Below are positions 7,701 through 13,330 of a stretch of DNA of 25,744 bases, in pieces. The stretch spans positions 1 to 25,744 of IMG/VR virus record IMGVR_UViG_3300017917_002992; one strand, written 5' to 3'. The position numbers and the translations under genes are program-made. Below the pieces are notes generated by a model. It was given only the letters and a program-made list of their open reading frames with translations. It did no database searches and was not told the DNA's origin. This DNA is from a virus. Position 1 is the first letter of the stretch, and each line of letters opens with the position of its first letter.

Positions 7701-8411
7701 GGATCTGGTGAAGGTTATATCAGTTTACCTAGTGCCAGTTTTGGTGGAGAGCAAGTGTCCATTGTTAACCAGTTTAGTTTGGGCAATGGTATTTCGTTGG
7801 TTACCAACGGCGGAGAATGGCATTTTGGCAACAGCGGTGCGTTTACTTCACCGGGCGCTATTACAGCAAATGGAGATGTATCGGGTCAAGTCTTGATATC
7901 AACACAATCTGCAGCCAACGAGGGCGGCGAGATTCAACTAGCATTACCAAGTTCAGGAACCACGCTAACTGGCAATATAATCATTGACAGTTATCAAAAC
8001 TCAATTAGATTCTTTGAAAGCGGTAACAGTCGTGGCATGTTTGTTGATGTACCTAATGTGTCAGCATCAGGACAATATGCTATTGGTTACCGCGATGTAC
8101 CACAAATTGCATTGAGTGCCAATGTCACAGCCGACGGTTTATCGGCCGGTAAACATTTCTATTCAACCACAGCAGGTAACTTACAAGTTACTATACCAGA
8201 CAATGCCAACGTGGCATATCCAACAGGTGCTACTATTACCATTGTGGTTAATGCCGCAGGTAATGTCATAGTTGCACAAGGTACGGGCGTTTCATTGTAC
8301 ATGGCTGGCAGTAGCTCTACAGGTAACCGCACAGTGGGTGCATATGGTCTTGCATCTGTAATGAAAGTGGCTACAGATACTTGGATAATCAGCGGTACAG
8401 GAGTTTACTAA
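4746..8411 (+). CDS. Long repeat-built tail fibre / adhesin protein, 1221 aa
   Basis: The N-terminus (MANQIIIDIGAVANDGTGDP then LRTAFGYVNNNFSNIW) is the short attachment module seen at the start of many environmental T4-like structural proteins. The body is Asn/Gly/Thr-rich beta structure with two repeat families. About nine copies of a W-x-F-x-x-x-G-x-L-x-x-P-G-x-I motif lie near residues 252, 415, 595, 647, 723, 775, 909, 957 and 1024. Three copies of a P-x-x-N/D-x-T-x-x-L-G-x-x-x-x-x-W motif lie near 85, 440 and 535. The C-terminus (TGATITIVVNAAGNVIVAQG ... VMKVATDTWIISG) resembles the tip domain of phage fibres. It probably forms a trimeric fibre that binds the host surface. No chaperone or peptidase domain is visible. 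The downstream lectin-fold gene starts at the stop codon (TAATG). Confidence 0.85.
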   Translation: MANQIIIDIGAVANDGTGDPLRTAFGYVNNNFSNIWATGVANSNIAFSGNKILTTNTNGNLVLSPNGTGKVQANVDIVPNANNTLNLGSLTNKWNTVYTQYLEISGTLTTSDLTVDGNLTVTGNVIQIGNLVTDAKTIQLSNTASTANAANGSGITVGANDNIATMLYRSSDNVWVTNIGLNVNGNLLLANGASLKNTGTDLLRVNSPANGVARLQGTNADGNSTGASFSADGVLSQASITAYDVANSVGKTWFFNNAGELINPGNILVTAGHGIIGTGAGTFLIGFTTLNSEESYITRGTFSGNSTTGDGSLYVGSPSYTDLGTDVMGQFTGNVVNYAQLNLQNYGNSPTSSGDYIITANNGTDSTHFLNLGLTNSNWDGTQPNSLGNRLGPNDGYLYVQDGDFTIGTSNGNIETWKFGQDGTLTVAGDINPTANNTQSLGNATNQWSDLYVSNATIFMNGVPISLGDGNVLTVNGEAVLSNDSNTSISTTGNVSAEILTANIAVNIGTGAIGIGDDNYLVVETLVPGGLRPSNDDTYNLGNVSHRWSEVHANVYYGDGSQLTGLNLTSISNDGSIVDIVVPNGDVTITANSTQTWAFGTDGRLTFPGTPRIATDANNFEVQAAESINFEANAVVNIYTDTSGTTYQWQFGDNGNLNLPAGGSIIVDGGVGAVGPVGDNLVISWDNEELILQSVGGDVDVEADRDFNIRVNYDGGAGDYLTKWVFGQNNEIVNITGNSAIVTEAGNLNLQGGRNTLSSGNVQITAVDNGVAVNTWTFDNTGNLTAPGNVIFADNYVYSGNTFTSPETNGILKNFKWEFSDLSYGADTVTLQWNLLDTTFPQWYLTTNSQGNTYVFDGDAKTLGFLDNSINSGTVTFGTAANNGAGNSNDIELTTVTGNAYVRTGSNSWKFDNTGVLTVPGNIATSWLDIGNIGNIATLQADVSLQITANASGSAPYWTFNSDGNLFVPGSINGDNNGPLLIDGVGSGEGYISLPSASFGGEQVSIVNQFSLGNGISLVTNGGEWHFGNSGAFTSPGAITANGDVSGQVLISTQSAANEGGEIQLALPSSGTTLTGNIIIDSYQNSIRFFESGNSRGMFVDVPNVSASGQYAIGYRDVPQIALSANVTADGLSAGKHFYSTTAGNLQVTIPDNANVAYPTGATITIVVNAAGNVIVAQGTGVSLYMAGSSSTGNRTVGAYGLASVMKVATDTWIISGTGVY

Positions 8412-9145
8412 TGGCTGGTGCTATGGCAGTAGCATCTGCTCAACCTGGGCAGATTATTACAGATGGACTTCAACTGAGATTGGAACCTCAACTGTACAGC
8501 AGTTATCCTGATTCGGGTACCAGTGCTTATGACCTAAGTCCTAATCGTTATACTGCCACACTAGTCAACGGAGTAACATATTCATCAGCTAGAGCACCCA
8601 GCTTTGGGTTCAACGGTGCTACAAATTATAGACGTATCGACACCGGACAATATTTTAGTTACGAAACATTTACCCTAAGTTCCTGGTTCAAGAGTTCAGT
8701 GACTACAACTTACCAAATGCTGTTTTCAAAAGAAATCACAACTGGATCACCTTGGAATTACAGACTTTACCTAGATTTAACTACCGGACGCCTTGTAGCA
8801 GATTTTAACAATGTGTCATCTAATGCATCTATCGTAAACAGCACCAATCTCTGCGACGGTGTGTGGCACAACGGAGTTGTTGTTCGTAATGTGGCCGCAG
8901 ATACAATAACCCTATATGTCGATGGAGTTCAAGTAGCATCTCAAACCGATACCATTGTGGGGACTTTGGCCAACAATCAGAATGTGTGGATTGGTGTAAG
9001 TGCTTATACTCAAAATGGTAATCTTCCTAATGGAAGTTATCCTATGAATGGACAAATCGGACAGAGTTTAATTTACAATACCGCACTCACAGCCACACAG
9101 GTCAAGCAAAACTTCAATGCCATGCGTGGTGTGTATGGAGTTTAA
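8411..9145 (+). CDS. LamG/concanavalin A-like lectin-fold protein, 244 aa (tail-associated)
   Basis: From MAGAMAVASAQPGQIITDGL the protein shows the beta-sandwich pattern of LamG-type concanavalin A-like domains: GLQLRLEPQ, a DLSPNRYTATLVNG opening, FTLSSWFKSS, DGVWHNGVVVRN, ITLYVDGVQVA and a closing NGQIGQSLIYNTALTATQVK. The ending (LIYNxALTATQVxQNF) is typical of phage carbohydrate-binding virion proteins. I start it at ATG 8411, which overlaps the fibre stop as TAATG, and not at an upstream ATG (8381) inside the fibre gene. It is likely the adhesin partner or tip of the fibre, binding a surface glycan. A polysaccharide-cleaving function cannot be excluded, but no catalytic residues are evident. 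Its stop overlaps the convergent gene's stop (9142-9145). Confidence 0.83.
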   Translation: MAGAMAVASAQPGQIITDGLQLRLEPQLYSSYPDSGTSAYDLSPNRYTATLVNGVTYSSARAPSFGFNGATNYRRIDTGQYFSYETFTLSSWFKSSVTTTYQMLFSKEITTGSPWNYRLYLDLTTGRLVADFNNVSSNASIVNSTNLCDGVWHNGVVVRNVAADTITLYVDGVQVASQTDTIVGTLANNQNVWIGVSAYTQNGNLPNGSYPMNGQIGQSLIYNTALTATQVKQNFNAMRGVYGV

Positions 9146-9486
9146 GCTGTTTGTAATTCCTTTACGTGCTTACACTCCGATCTAAACTTAAATCCAGCAC
9201 AAGTACAAGCCCACTCTCCAGCATTCTCTGATACTGTATAACTATCGCCACGACTGCCGGCCACAGTCCAAGTACGACCTGGTGGTTGATCATCTACAGT
9301 ATAACCAAATGTGTTGGAGATCTCCCGAAACTTGCGGCCTGAAGTTTTGAACTTCATTGGTACCTTAAAACGTTCTACTTGCTTACTGCTTGCCTTAATG
9401 TAAGCGTAAATCTTGTCCTTACTATCGTTAGTAAAGTAGACGTGATTAGGCGTGTTCCAATCTGTGATTTCTTGTAGAACTTTCAT
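9142..9486 (-). CDS. SWIM-type zinc-finger protein, 114 aa
   Basis: Starts MKVLQEITDWNTPNHVYFTN. The C-terminal motif ACTCAGFKFRSECKHV gives C94-x-C96-x8-C105-x-H107, the SWIM zinc finger (CxCxnCxH), just before the end. SWIM fingers bind DNA or proteins. Here the finger follows a beta-rich half (RTWTVAGSRGDSYTVSENAG) that I recall as recurring in small phage SWIM proteins. ATG 9486 is chosen because it overlaps the upstream stop as ATGA; an in-frame start at 9501 is less likely. It is the last gene of its operon, converging with the lectin gene with overlapping stop codons and no terminator between. Confidence 0.85.
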   Translation of the reverse strand: MKVLQEITDWNTPNHVYFTNDSKDKIYAYIKASSKQVERFKVPMKFKTSGRKFREISNTFGYTVDDQPPGRTWTVAGSRGDSYTVSENAGEWACTCAGFKFRSECKHVKELQTA

Positions 9487-9707
9487 CTGCGTTTCTTCCA
9501 TTCGTAAGTGTTGCCATCAGGTAATACACCATCTTCTACACTGTCCACACCAGGCTGGCCCACTGAATCGGGATTTTCACTGGCTATAGTTACAAACCGA
9601 TTACCATTGTCTCTTAGTTCCGTGGCCCACCGAAGTGCGTCAGTTAATGTCAAACATTCCACAGCACCTGCTTCTCCAAATGGGTCAATAAAAAATACTT
9701 GATACAT
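9483..9707 (-). CDS. Small acidic phage protein, 74 aa
   Basis: Reads MYQVFFIDPFGEAGAVECLT, then a helix (TDALRWATELRDNG) and an acidic C-terminal stretch ending NTYEWKKRR. ATG 9707 forms a TAATG overlap with the upstream stop, and the end forms an ATGA overlap with the SWIM gene. The short alpha/beta layout has no recognised domain. Function unknown. Confidence 0.72.
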   Translation of the reverse strand: MYQVFFIDPFGEAGAVECLTLTDALRWATELRDNGNRFVTIASENPDSVGQPGVDSVEDGVLPDGNTYEWKKRR

Positions 9708-9997
9708 TAAGCACCTGCTACTAACGCACAAGCCGTAGCATCTGCTTCATTACGCAAGGCAATATAGTATGGGCGACCAGAATAATATAGATTCAAGTCC
9801 GCGTCATATAAACGACTTCTTGCGTTGCCAAAACAACTCATCCAAGCACCGTTAGATCTATAACCGTGATGACCGTAAGTACGAGTTAGATACTGTTCAA
9901 TTGTTGATCGGTCTCGATCGCTTGAGGTACCTCTAAAGGCCCAGGTAAAGCCCTTTTCGTACAAACTATATCTACGGTTTAACTTAATCAGTTTCAT
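9707..9997 (-). CDS. Small conserved phage protein, 96 aa
   Basis: MKLIKLNRRYSLYEKGFTWA begins a basic, tyrosine-rich protein with TIEQYLTRTYGHHGY, NGAWMSCFGNAR and RPYYIALRNEADAT. The pattern (K-L-x-x-R-Y-x-L-Y...G, then W, then YYIALR near the end) appears in small proteins of environmental T4-like phages as I remember them. No function is known to me. The start overlaps the preceding stop as ATGA (9994-9997). Confidence 0.75.
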   Translation of the reverse strand: MKLIKLNRRYSLYEKGFTWAFRGTSSDRDRSTIEQYLTRTYGHHGYRSNGAWMSCFGNARSRLYDADLNLYYSGRPYYIALRNEADATACALVAGA

Positions 9998-10335
9998 TTC
10001 TTTTTCAATCCTAATGCGTCTTTTTCTTCATCTGTTAGTCGAGCCAATGCTTGTTGTCTAAGTTCTGACTTTCTAACTCGTGCCTCAGCCGCTGCTTGCT
10101 GACGTATAACTTCCAACTTGCGTTCAGTCCACCAGTCACGAATATCATCGTGTTTGAGCAAAATAAAGTCTGCCATGTTGTTATCTTCAAGAGTCTGCAT
10201 GGCCAAGTGAGCAATACCTGCTAGATGATCACATTTCTTTTTCAAGCTGTAGGCACTGTCACTATCTCTACTGGTAAAATCCTTGTAGTAGAGTTTGTGC
10301 AGTTCTTTCACTAGGTCTTTTTTACTTACTGCCAT
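9994..10335 (-). CDS. Small helical phage protein, 113 aa
   Basis: MAVSKKDLVKELHKLYYKDF opens a fully helical, strongly charged protein. Its second half (KLEVIRQQAAAEARVRKSEL onward) is a likely coiled coil rich in Ala, Arg and Glu, ending DALGLKKK. A textbook AGGAGG ribosome binding site precedes ATG 10335, indicating high translation. It may act as an oligomeric scaffold or nucleic-acid-associated protein, but the sequence does not say which. Confidence 0.75.
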   Translation of the reverse strand: MAVSKKDLVKELHKLYYKDFTSRDSDSAYSLKKKCDHLAGIAHLAMQTLEDNNMADFILLKHDDIRDWWTERKLEVIRQQAAAEARVRKSELRQQALARLTDEEKDALGLKKK

Positions 10336-10336
10336 G

Positions 10337-10777
10337 CTATGCCTCCTGTTTCAACAGTGACACCATCAAGTCAGGTGTTAGTTCTTCAAAAGCATCACCC
10401 CTTGAATAGTACCAACGGTTGTCTTTGAACAAGTAGTAAAATTCTTCACCAGCTTCAAACTCGTCTACAAACTGTTGCTCACTTTGAAAAGTTCTAAACT
10501 CCGTATTTTCTTCGCCACGATCGCGAGCATAAAAGGTACATTGTTCAGCGATTCCATTGTCTAAGTAGTTGACTCTGTCATTGAACGCATGTTTGTTGCC
10601 AATTGCGGCACCAATACCGCTCATATCGCCCATAGAGATCAACTTGTTGACTTTGATACTATCCTGATAGTACAGGGTCAACACACGACCCATGTATTCC
10701 AAATAACCATCATAGTGACAGTAAATGGCTTTGATTACATCACCATGTTTGATGCCAATTGCTGATCTTGTGCCCAT
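10337..10777 (-). CDS. Conserved phage MGTRSAIG-family protein, 146 aa
   Basis: The opening MGTRSAIGIKHGDVIKAIYC followed by HYDGYLEYMGRVL, VNKLISMGDMSGIG, FYARDRGEE and a C-terminal GEEFYYLFKDNRWYYS is a family repeatedly found in T4-like and other phages and sometimes in bacteria. It has no established function. The fold is probably alpha/beta and the protein cytoplasmic. The start has a strong AAGGAGCGG ribosome binding site. It sits second in the operon read from the promoter at 11091-11119. Confidence 0.85.
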   Translation of the reverse strand: MGTRSAIGIKHGDVIKAIYCHYDGYLEYMGRVLTLYYQDSIKVNKLISMGDMSGIGAAIGNKHAFNDRVNYLDNGIAEQCTFYARDRGEENTEFRTFQSEQQFVDEFEAGEEFYYLFKDNRWYYSRGDAFEELTPDLMVSLLKQEA

Positions 10778-10787
10778 GTACCGCTCC

Positions 10788-11060
10788 TTATCTGCTCAAG
10801 TTAATTACACGACCTTGGTAGTCACGATTGGTTCTCCAAGGCACATACACAATCTCACCTACACGGCAACCGTTGCGACGTTCTGCGAACTCTTTGCCAT
10901 CGAACACGTCTTTGGTAACACGAATTTTGTATGCTTGGTAACCACGGCTTGTATCACCTGAATCCAAAACCTTGCCTTCTACAAAACAATCTTCACGACC
11001 CAACATTGGTTTGAAATCATATGCACGAATTGTATCATTATCGATCACTGTAAATTCCAT
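10788..11060 (-). CDS. Small phage protein, 90 aa, beta-rich
   Basis: I start it at ATG 11060 (MEFTVIDNDTIRAYDFKPML), with GGAGCTAAAA in front, not at an in-frame ATG at 11177 lying upstream of the promoter. Beta-type segments (CFVEGKVLDSGDTSRGYQAY, KIRVTKDVFDGKEF) and a closing RVGEIVYVPWRTNRDYQGRV suggest a small barrel or SH3-like fold. It is the first gene of the operon that continues to 9142. Function unknown. Confidence 0.78.
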   Translation of the reverse strand: MEFTVIDNDTIRAYDFKPMLGREDCFVEGKVLDSGDTSRGYQAYKIRVTKDVFDGKEFAERRNGCRVGEIVYVPWRTNRDYQGRVINLSR

Positions 11061-11090
11061 TTTTAGCTCCGTTTTTTGACTGTATATACT

Positions 11091-11119
11091 ATTATAACCG
11101 ATTTCGCTATTCTGGTCAA
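11091..11119 (-). promoter_or_regulatory. Sigma-70-like early promoter (TTGACCAGAA class)
   Basis: Minus strand TTGACC (11119-11114), 17-base spacer, TATAAT (11096-11091). The -35 box sits in a CTGGTTGACCAG near-palindrome. It lies directly behind the stop of the 11125-11436 gene. Confidence 0.9.
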
Positions 11120-11124
11120 CCAGC

Positions 11125-11436
11125 TTACATTGACCAGTAACTTTCAGAACTTGGCGAGCAAAAGTATGGTGTGTCACGACGTTCCATGTACTTTTTGCCT
11201 GACATCAAGTTAGTACGCTCAACCATTTCATCATCATATGGACCATCATACACTTCAACTTTGAGCATTTTGAGATTCATCTCAATGGCACAAAGACATG
11301 TACGGTGTTCACCAATGGTAATCCATGGCACTGTTTGACCAGCACCGTTTTCGCTTAACTTGATGTTGGTAATTGTACCTGACAAACGACCTGCGGCACT
11401 GACCCAAGTAATTTTTGTACCAATTTCTAATTTCAT
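11125..11436 (-). CDS. Small phage protein, 103 aa
   Basis: MKLEIGTKITWVSAAGRLSG opens a beta-barrel-like first half (TGTKITWVSAAGxLxGTI is a KOW/SH3-like rhythm), followed by ITIGEHRTCLCAIEMNLKML and a polar second half ending SYWSM. AGGAG stands before the ATG and a dedicated TTGACC promoter lies at 11466-11494. It could be a single-gene unit with read-through into the next. No catalytic motif is visible; function unknown. Confidence 0.78.
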   Translation of the reverse strand: MKLEIGTKITWVSAAGRLSGTITNIKLSENGAGQTVPWITIGEHRTCLCAIEMNLKMLKVEVYDGPYDDEMVERTNLMSGKKYMERRDTPYFCSPSSESYWSM

Positions 11437-11465
11437 TTTAGCTCCTATTTGTTTACTATGTTAAT

Positions 11466-11494
11466 AGTATAGCAAATTGGCTATTTCTGGTCAA
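11466..11494 (-). promoter_or_regulatory. Sigma-70-like early promoter (TTGACCAGAA class)
   Basis: Minus strand TTGACC (11494-11489), 17-base spacer, TATACT (11471-11466) preceded by TGC. Upstream lies an AT-rich stretch and the inverted-repeat element 11532-11581, an arrangement repeated at 12741-12847. Confidence 0.9.
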
Positions 11495-11531
11495 CCAAAA
11501 GACGGTATTTTGGTATGTTTTTTAGGTGCTG

Positions 11532-11581
11532 TAAGTCATTGATTTTGTTAAGAAAAAATATCCTTAAGAATCAATGACTTA
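11532..11581. repeat. 50-bp inverted-repeat element, copy 1
   Basis: TAAGTCATTGATT (11532-11544) and its exact inverse AATCAATGACTTA (11569-11581) flank a 24-base A-rich loop containing TTAAGAAAAAA. Copy 2 (12798-12847) has identical 13-bp arms and the same loop length. Neither copy is followed by a T-run on either strand, so they do not look like terminators. Confidence 0.85.
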
Positions 11582-11612
11582 GCGATTGTTGACTTTGTTC
11601 CTGGATTTAGGA

Positions 11613-11642
11613 CTTATAATACTCTGTATCAGCCCAAGTCAA
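11613..11642 (-). promoter_or_regulatory. Possible promoter reading toward the inverted-repeat element
   Basis: Minus strand TTGACT (11642-11637), 18-base spacer, TATAAG (11618-11613). A mirrored TTGACT lies on the plus strand at 11589-11594 with TATAAT at 11615-11620, a 20-base gap, which is poor. The two -35-like sites form an 8-bp inverted repeat (GTTGACTT / AAGTCAAC). If used, the minus promoter would give a leader or small RNA carrying the hairpin. Confidence 0.35.
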
Positions 11643-11676
11643 CACCAGGTTGGAGTTTCACTATGACGTGATTTGT

Positions 11677-11838
11677 TTATGCAAACATTGTTCTGTTGTA
11701 CAGTTCATCTTCCAACAACGTCAACATAATTTCATCACGCACACCACGACTTTGTGATGTGCGATATTGATCGTACTCTGTCTGTAATTCAGAATCCGAC
11801 ATCTGCTCTATACTCATGCGTAAATCTGCTACAGTCAT
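11677..11838 (-). CDS. Small acidic phage protein, 53 aa
   Basis: ATG at 11838 reads MTVADLRMSIEQMSDSELQT, then EYDQYRTSQSRGVRDEIML and ends YNRTMFA before TAA. It is short but credible: the start overlaps the upstream stop as ATGA, and the composition (charged, helical, with DSEL and DEIMLTLLEDELY) is protein-like. It is the last gene of the operon from the 12741-12769 promoter. Function unknown. Confidence 0.68.
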   Translation of the reverse strand: MTVADLRMSIEQMSDSELQTEYDQYRTSQSRGVRDEIMLTLLEDELYNRTMFA

Positions 11839-11981
11839 TGTGCTGTTTCCTTTTGTTCAAAAATTTTTACAAGTTGTTCCATGTCAATATAGTCTTTGAA
11901 GTAGACGTAAGTATCTTCGATACTATGGCCGCGATCGCGCCACTCGCGTATTTCTAAGTCAATGTTTTTGAAAAAGCCCAT
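11835..11981 (-). CDS. Small phage protein, 48 aa
   Basis: MGFFKNIDLEIREWRDRGHS continues with IEDTYVYFKDYIDMEQLVKI and ends EQKETAQ. The start shares a base with the preceding stop (TAATG at 11979-11983) and the end overlaps the next gene as ATGA (11835-11838), so it is embedded in a coupled series. It is amphipathic helical and cytoplasmic. Function unknown. Confidence 0.68.
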   Translation of the reverse strand: MGFFKNIDLEIREWRDRGHSIEDTYVYFKDYIDMEQLVKIFEQKETAQ

Positions 11982-12256
11982 TATACTGTCTCCAACAAGT
12001 TTGCTGGTACATTGTAGCGACCTTGGGCGGTATCAACCAAGATGTATTTTTGTTTAATACGATTCACAGTTCCTGTGATATCGCGACCTTGACGTGGGTG
12101 ATAAAACTTAACTGCCACACCAGGAGCCATAGAACGTTTGGCTTCTTTGCTGAGTTGAGTTCTACGATACTTGACAGCTTGAGTAATAGCATTCAACTGT
12201 TCGTTGTCAAAATCACCAAACATGATAGCTTGGGTAACGTCGTTAATTGTGGTCAT
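11981..12256 (-). CDS. Conserved phage protein with SH3/KOW-like C-terminus, 91 aa
   Basis: MTTINDVTQAIMFGDFDNEQ leads to NAITQAVKYRRTQLSKEAKR, then a basic beta segment VAVKFYHPRQGRDITGTVNRIKQKYILVD and ends NVPANLLETV. I remember this layout as common in environmental T4-like phages: a MFGDF helix region, an ITQAVKxRRxQL helix, then a small barrel with GxxxTGTVxxIxxKxxxV and VPANxLxxV at the end. The barrel and positive charge suggest RNA or DNA contact, which is only inference. It overlaps both neighbours by a base or two. Confidence 0.8.
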   Translation of the reverse strand: MTTINDVTQAIMFGDFDNEQLNAITQAVKYRRTQLSKEAKRSMAPGVAVKFYHPRQGRDITGTVNRIKQKYILVDTAQGRYNVPANLLETV

Positions 12257-12711
12257 TATACAGACTCCACTTGTGTCTTACGGCTACGACGTTTCTTGGC
12301 TACACGGTTACATAGTAACTCTAACTCACGCTCTGGTGTGATTTCTTTTAATGTGGCCAGTACACGAGCATTGGCTTCTTCAATGCTGAGTTTCTTTTCA
12401 ACTGTGACTCGCTTACCTTGCATTTCTACTGCAAAACGAGTTGGAACAGTTACTCGAACTTGGCGTTTGATTGCTTTTTTACCAGCTACTGATTCTAACA
12501 ATGCCTGAACGTCAGCACGTCCGTTAGCAAAGTTACGAGCAAGTAATTCTTGAGCGGCTTCTGCTTTAGTTTCGGCCTTGAGATTGATCATTTCAACGTC
12601 TGTGTCACCTAGCTTGACCAACTGCGCCATACGCTTGTCATCTGTGGCAGTACGAAACTTTAGTTCACCTGCTACACGACTGATACCTGCGAAGTAAATT
12701 GCTTTGCTCAT
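12256..12711 (-). CDS. Conserved phage hypothetical protein, 151 aa
   Basis: MSKAIYFAGISRVAGELKFR opens with a small beta module (TATDDKRMAQLVKLGDTDVE), then helices (KAEAAQELLARNF, VQALLESV) and a very basic C-terminus (NRVAKKRRSRKTQVESV). A good ribosome binding site (AAGGAG) and the TTGACC promoter at 12741-12769 make it the first gene of a four-gene early unit. The basic tail suggests nucleic acid binding, with no known motif to confirm it. Confidence 0.8.
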   Translation of the reverse strand: MSKAIYFAGISRVAGELKFRTATDDKRMAQLVKLGDTDVEMINLKAETKAEAAQELLARNFANGRADVQALLESVAGKKAIKRQVRVTVPTRFAVEMQGKRVTVEKKLSIEEANARVLATLKEITPERELELLCNRVAKKRRSRKTQVESV

Positions 12712-12740
12712 GTAAAACTCCTTGTTGTTTAAGTTTTATT

Positions 12741-12769
12741 AGTATAGCAAAACGGGTGTTTCTGGTCAA
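12741..12769 (-). promoter_or_regulatory. Sigma-70-like early promoter (TTGACCAGAA class)
   Basis: Minus strand TTGACC (12769-12764), 17-base spacer, TATACT (12746-12741) preceded by TGC. The region upstream, including an ACCAAAAAT-type stretch and the hairpin element, matches that of the 11466-11494 promoter. Confidence 0.9.
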
Positions 12770-12797
12770 CCGTTTGAGGCATTTTTGGTAGGCGTGC

Positions 12798-12847
12798 TAA
12801 GTCATTGATTATTAAGAAAAAAAATATTCAATAAAATCAATGACTTA
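12798..12847. repeat. 50-bp inverted-repeat element, copy 2
   Basis: TAAGTCATTGATT (12798-12810) and AATCAATGACTTA (12835-12847) with a 24-base loop carrying TTAAGAAAAAAAA. The arms are identical to copy 1. It lies three bases past the stop of the 12851-13330 gene and about 29 bases upstream of a TTGACC promoter. Confidence 0.85.
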
Positions 12848-12850
12848 CGT

Positions 12851-13330
12851 TTAGCTATAAATCCAGCCTAGATTTTCTGTTTGATGTATCCAAGTAAAGA
12901 TGGGCATGCTAAAAGTTAATGTCCACTTACCATTCCATCCTAGGTGATTGCAGTTTCGTAAATGTGATTCTAAAATAATACCCTGAGATTCTTGCTCTGT
13001 AGCCCACAATTTTGGGTACACAGGTGTGTATATTCCAGACCAGATAAATTTAGGACTCTCAATTGAATTAAACACTATTTTTTCAACAATGACTAGTTTA
13101 TCTTTGTTGTTTACTAAATCCGTATCAGAGTCTGTCTTGTTTGTGAATTCCACAGTTAAATTATAATTACCAGGAGGTAAATGTTGGTCAACATTGAATG
13201 TAGTGGTTTCAGATAACTCACCAGAATACACAATATTATTGTTGAAAGAAACTACAACATCTGGTACACTAGAGTGCCAAACTGGTTTCAAAGTTAGCTG
13301 ACAATCTAAATGATAGATTTTAGTATCCAC
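12851..13330 (-). CDS. Beta-rich protein at the end of the radical SAM operon, 159 aa
   Basis: A GTG at 13330, ten bases after AGGAG, is the best start ([20 protein letters not shown]). A longer in-frame ATG start at 13441 would run over 120 bases of the radical SAM gene. The protein looks like an Ig-like or carbohydrate-binding beta sandwich. It has strands around PDVVVSFNNNIVYSGELSE and PPGNYNLTVEFTNKTDSDTD and an aromatic C-terminus (GWNGKWTLTFSMPIFTWIHQ, then GWIYS). There is no signal peptide or catalytic motif. Its place downstream of radical SAM, ClpP and glycosyltransferase-like genes suggests it is a substrate, a glycan-binding partner or a virion decoration protein. I cannot choose among them. 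Confidence 0.75.
   Translation of the reverse strand: MDTKIYHLDCQLTLKPVWHSSVPDVVVSFNNNIVYSGELSETTTFNVDQHLPPGNYNLTVEFTNKTDSDTDLVNNKDKLVIVEKIVFNSIESPKFIWSGIYTPVYPKLWATEQESQGIILESHLRNCNHLGWNGKWTLTFSMPIFTWIHQTENLGWIYS

Noticed and set aside
4823-7896. Several open frames of 60-120 codons antisense to or out of frame with the fibre gene
   Set aside because: They are shadows of the repetitive Asn/Thr/Gly coding sequence, with no ribosome binding sites or independent protein features.
11129-11140. TTGACCAGTAA on the plus strand
   Set aside because: There is no -10 box 17 bases on and no plus-strand gene follows; it is part of the end of the 11125-11436 gene.
11532-11581. Inverted repeat as a rho-independent terminator
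   Set aside because: The stem is AT-rich with a 24-base loop and there is no T-run after it on either strand; the same holds for the 12798-12847 copy.
12855-12862. TATAAATC on the plus strand as a late promoter
   Set aside because: It is one base off the box, lies in the 3' end of a minus-strand gene, and no plus-strand gene follows.
13160-13191. TTGACC and TATAAT on the minus strand inside the beta-rich protein gene
   Set aside because: The spacer is 20 bases, the CCAGAA extension is missing, and the site lies in coding sequence with no gene start downstream.
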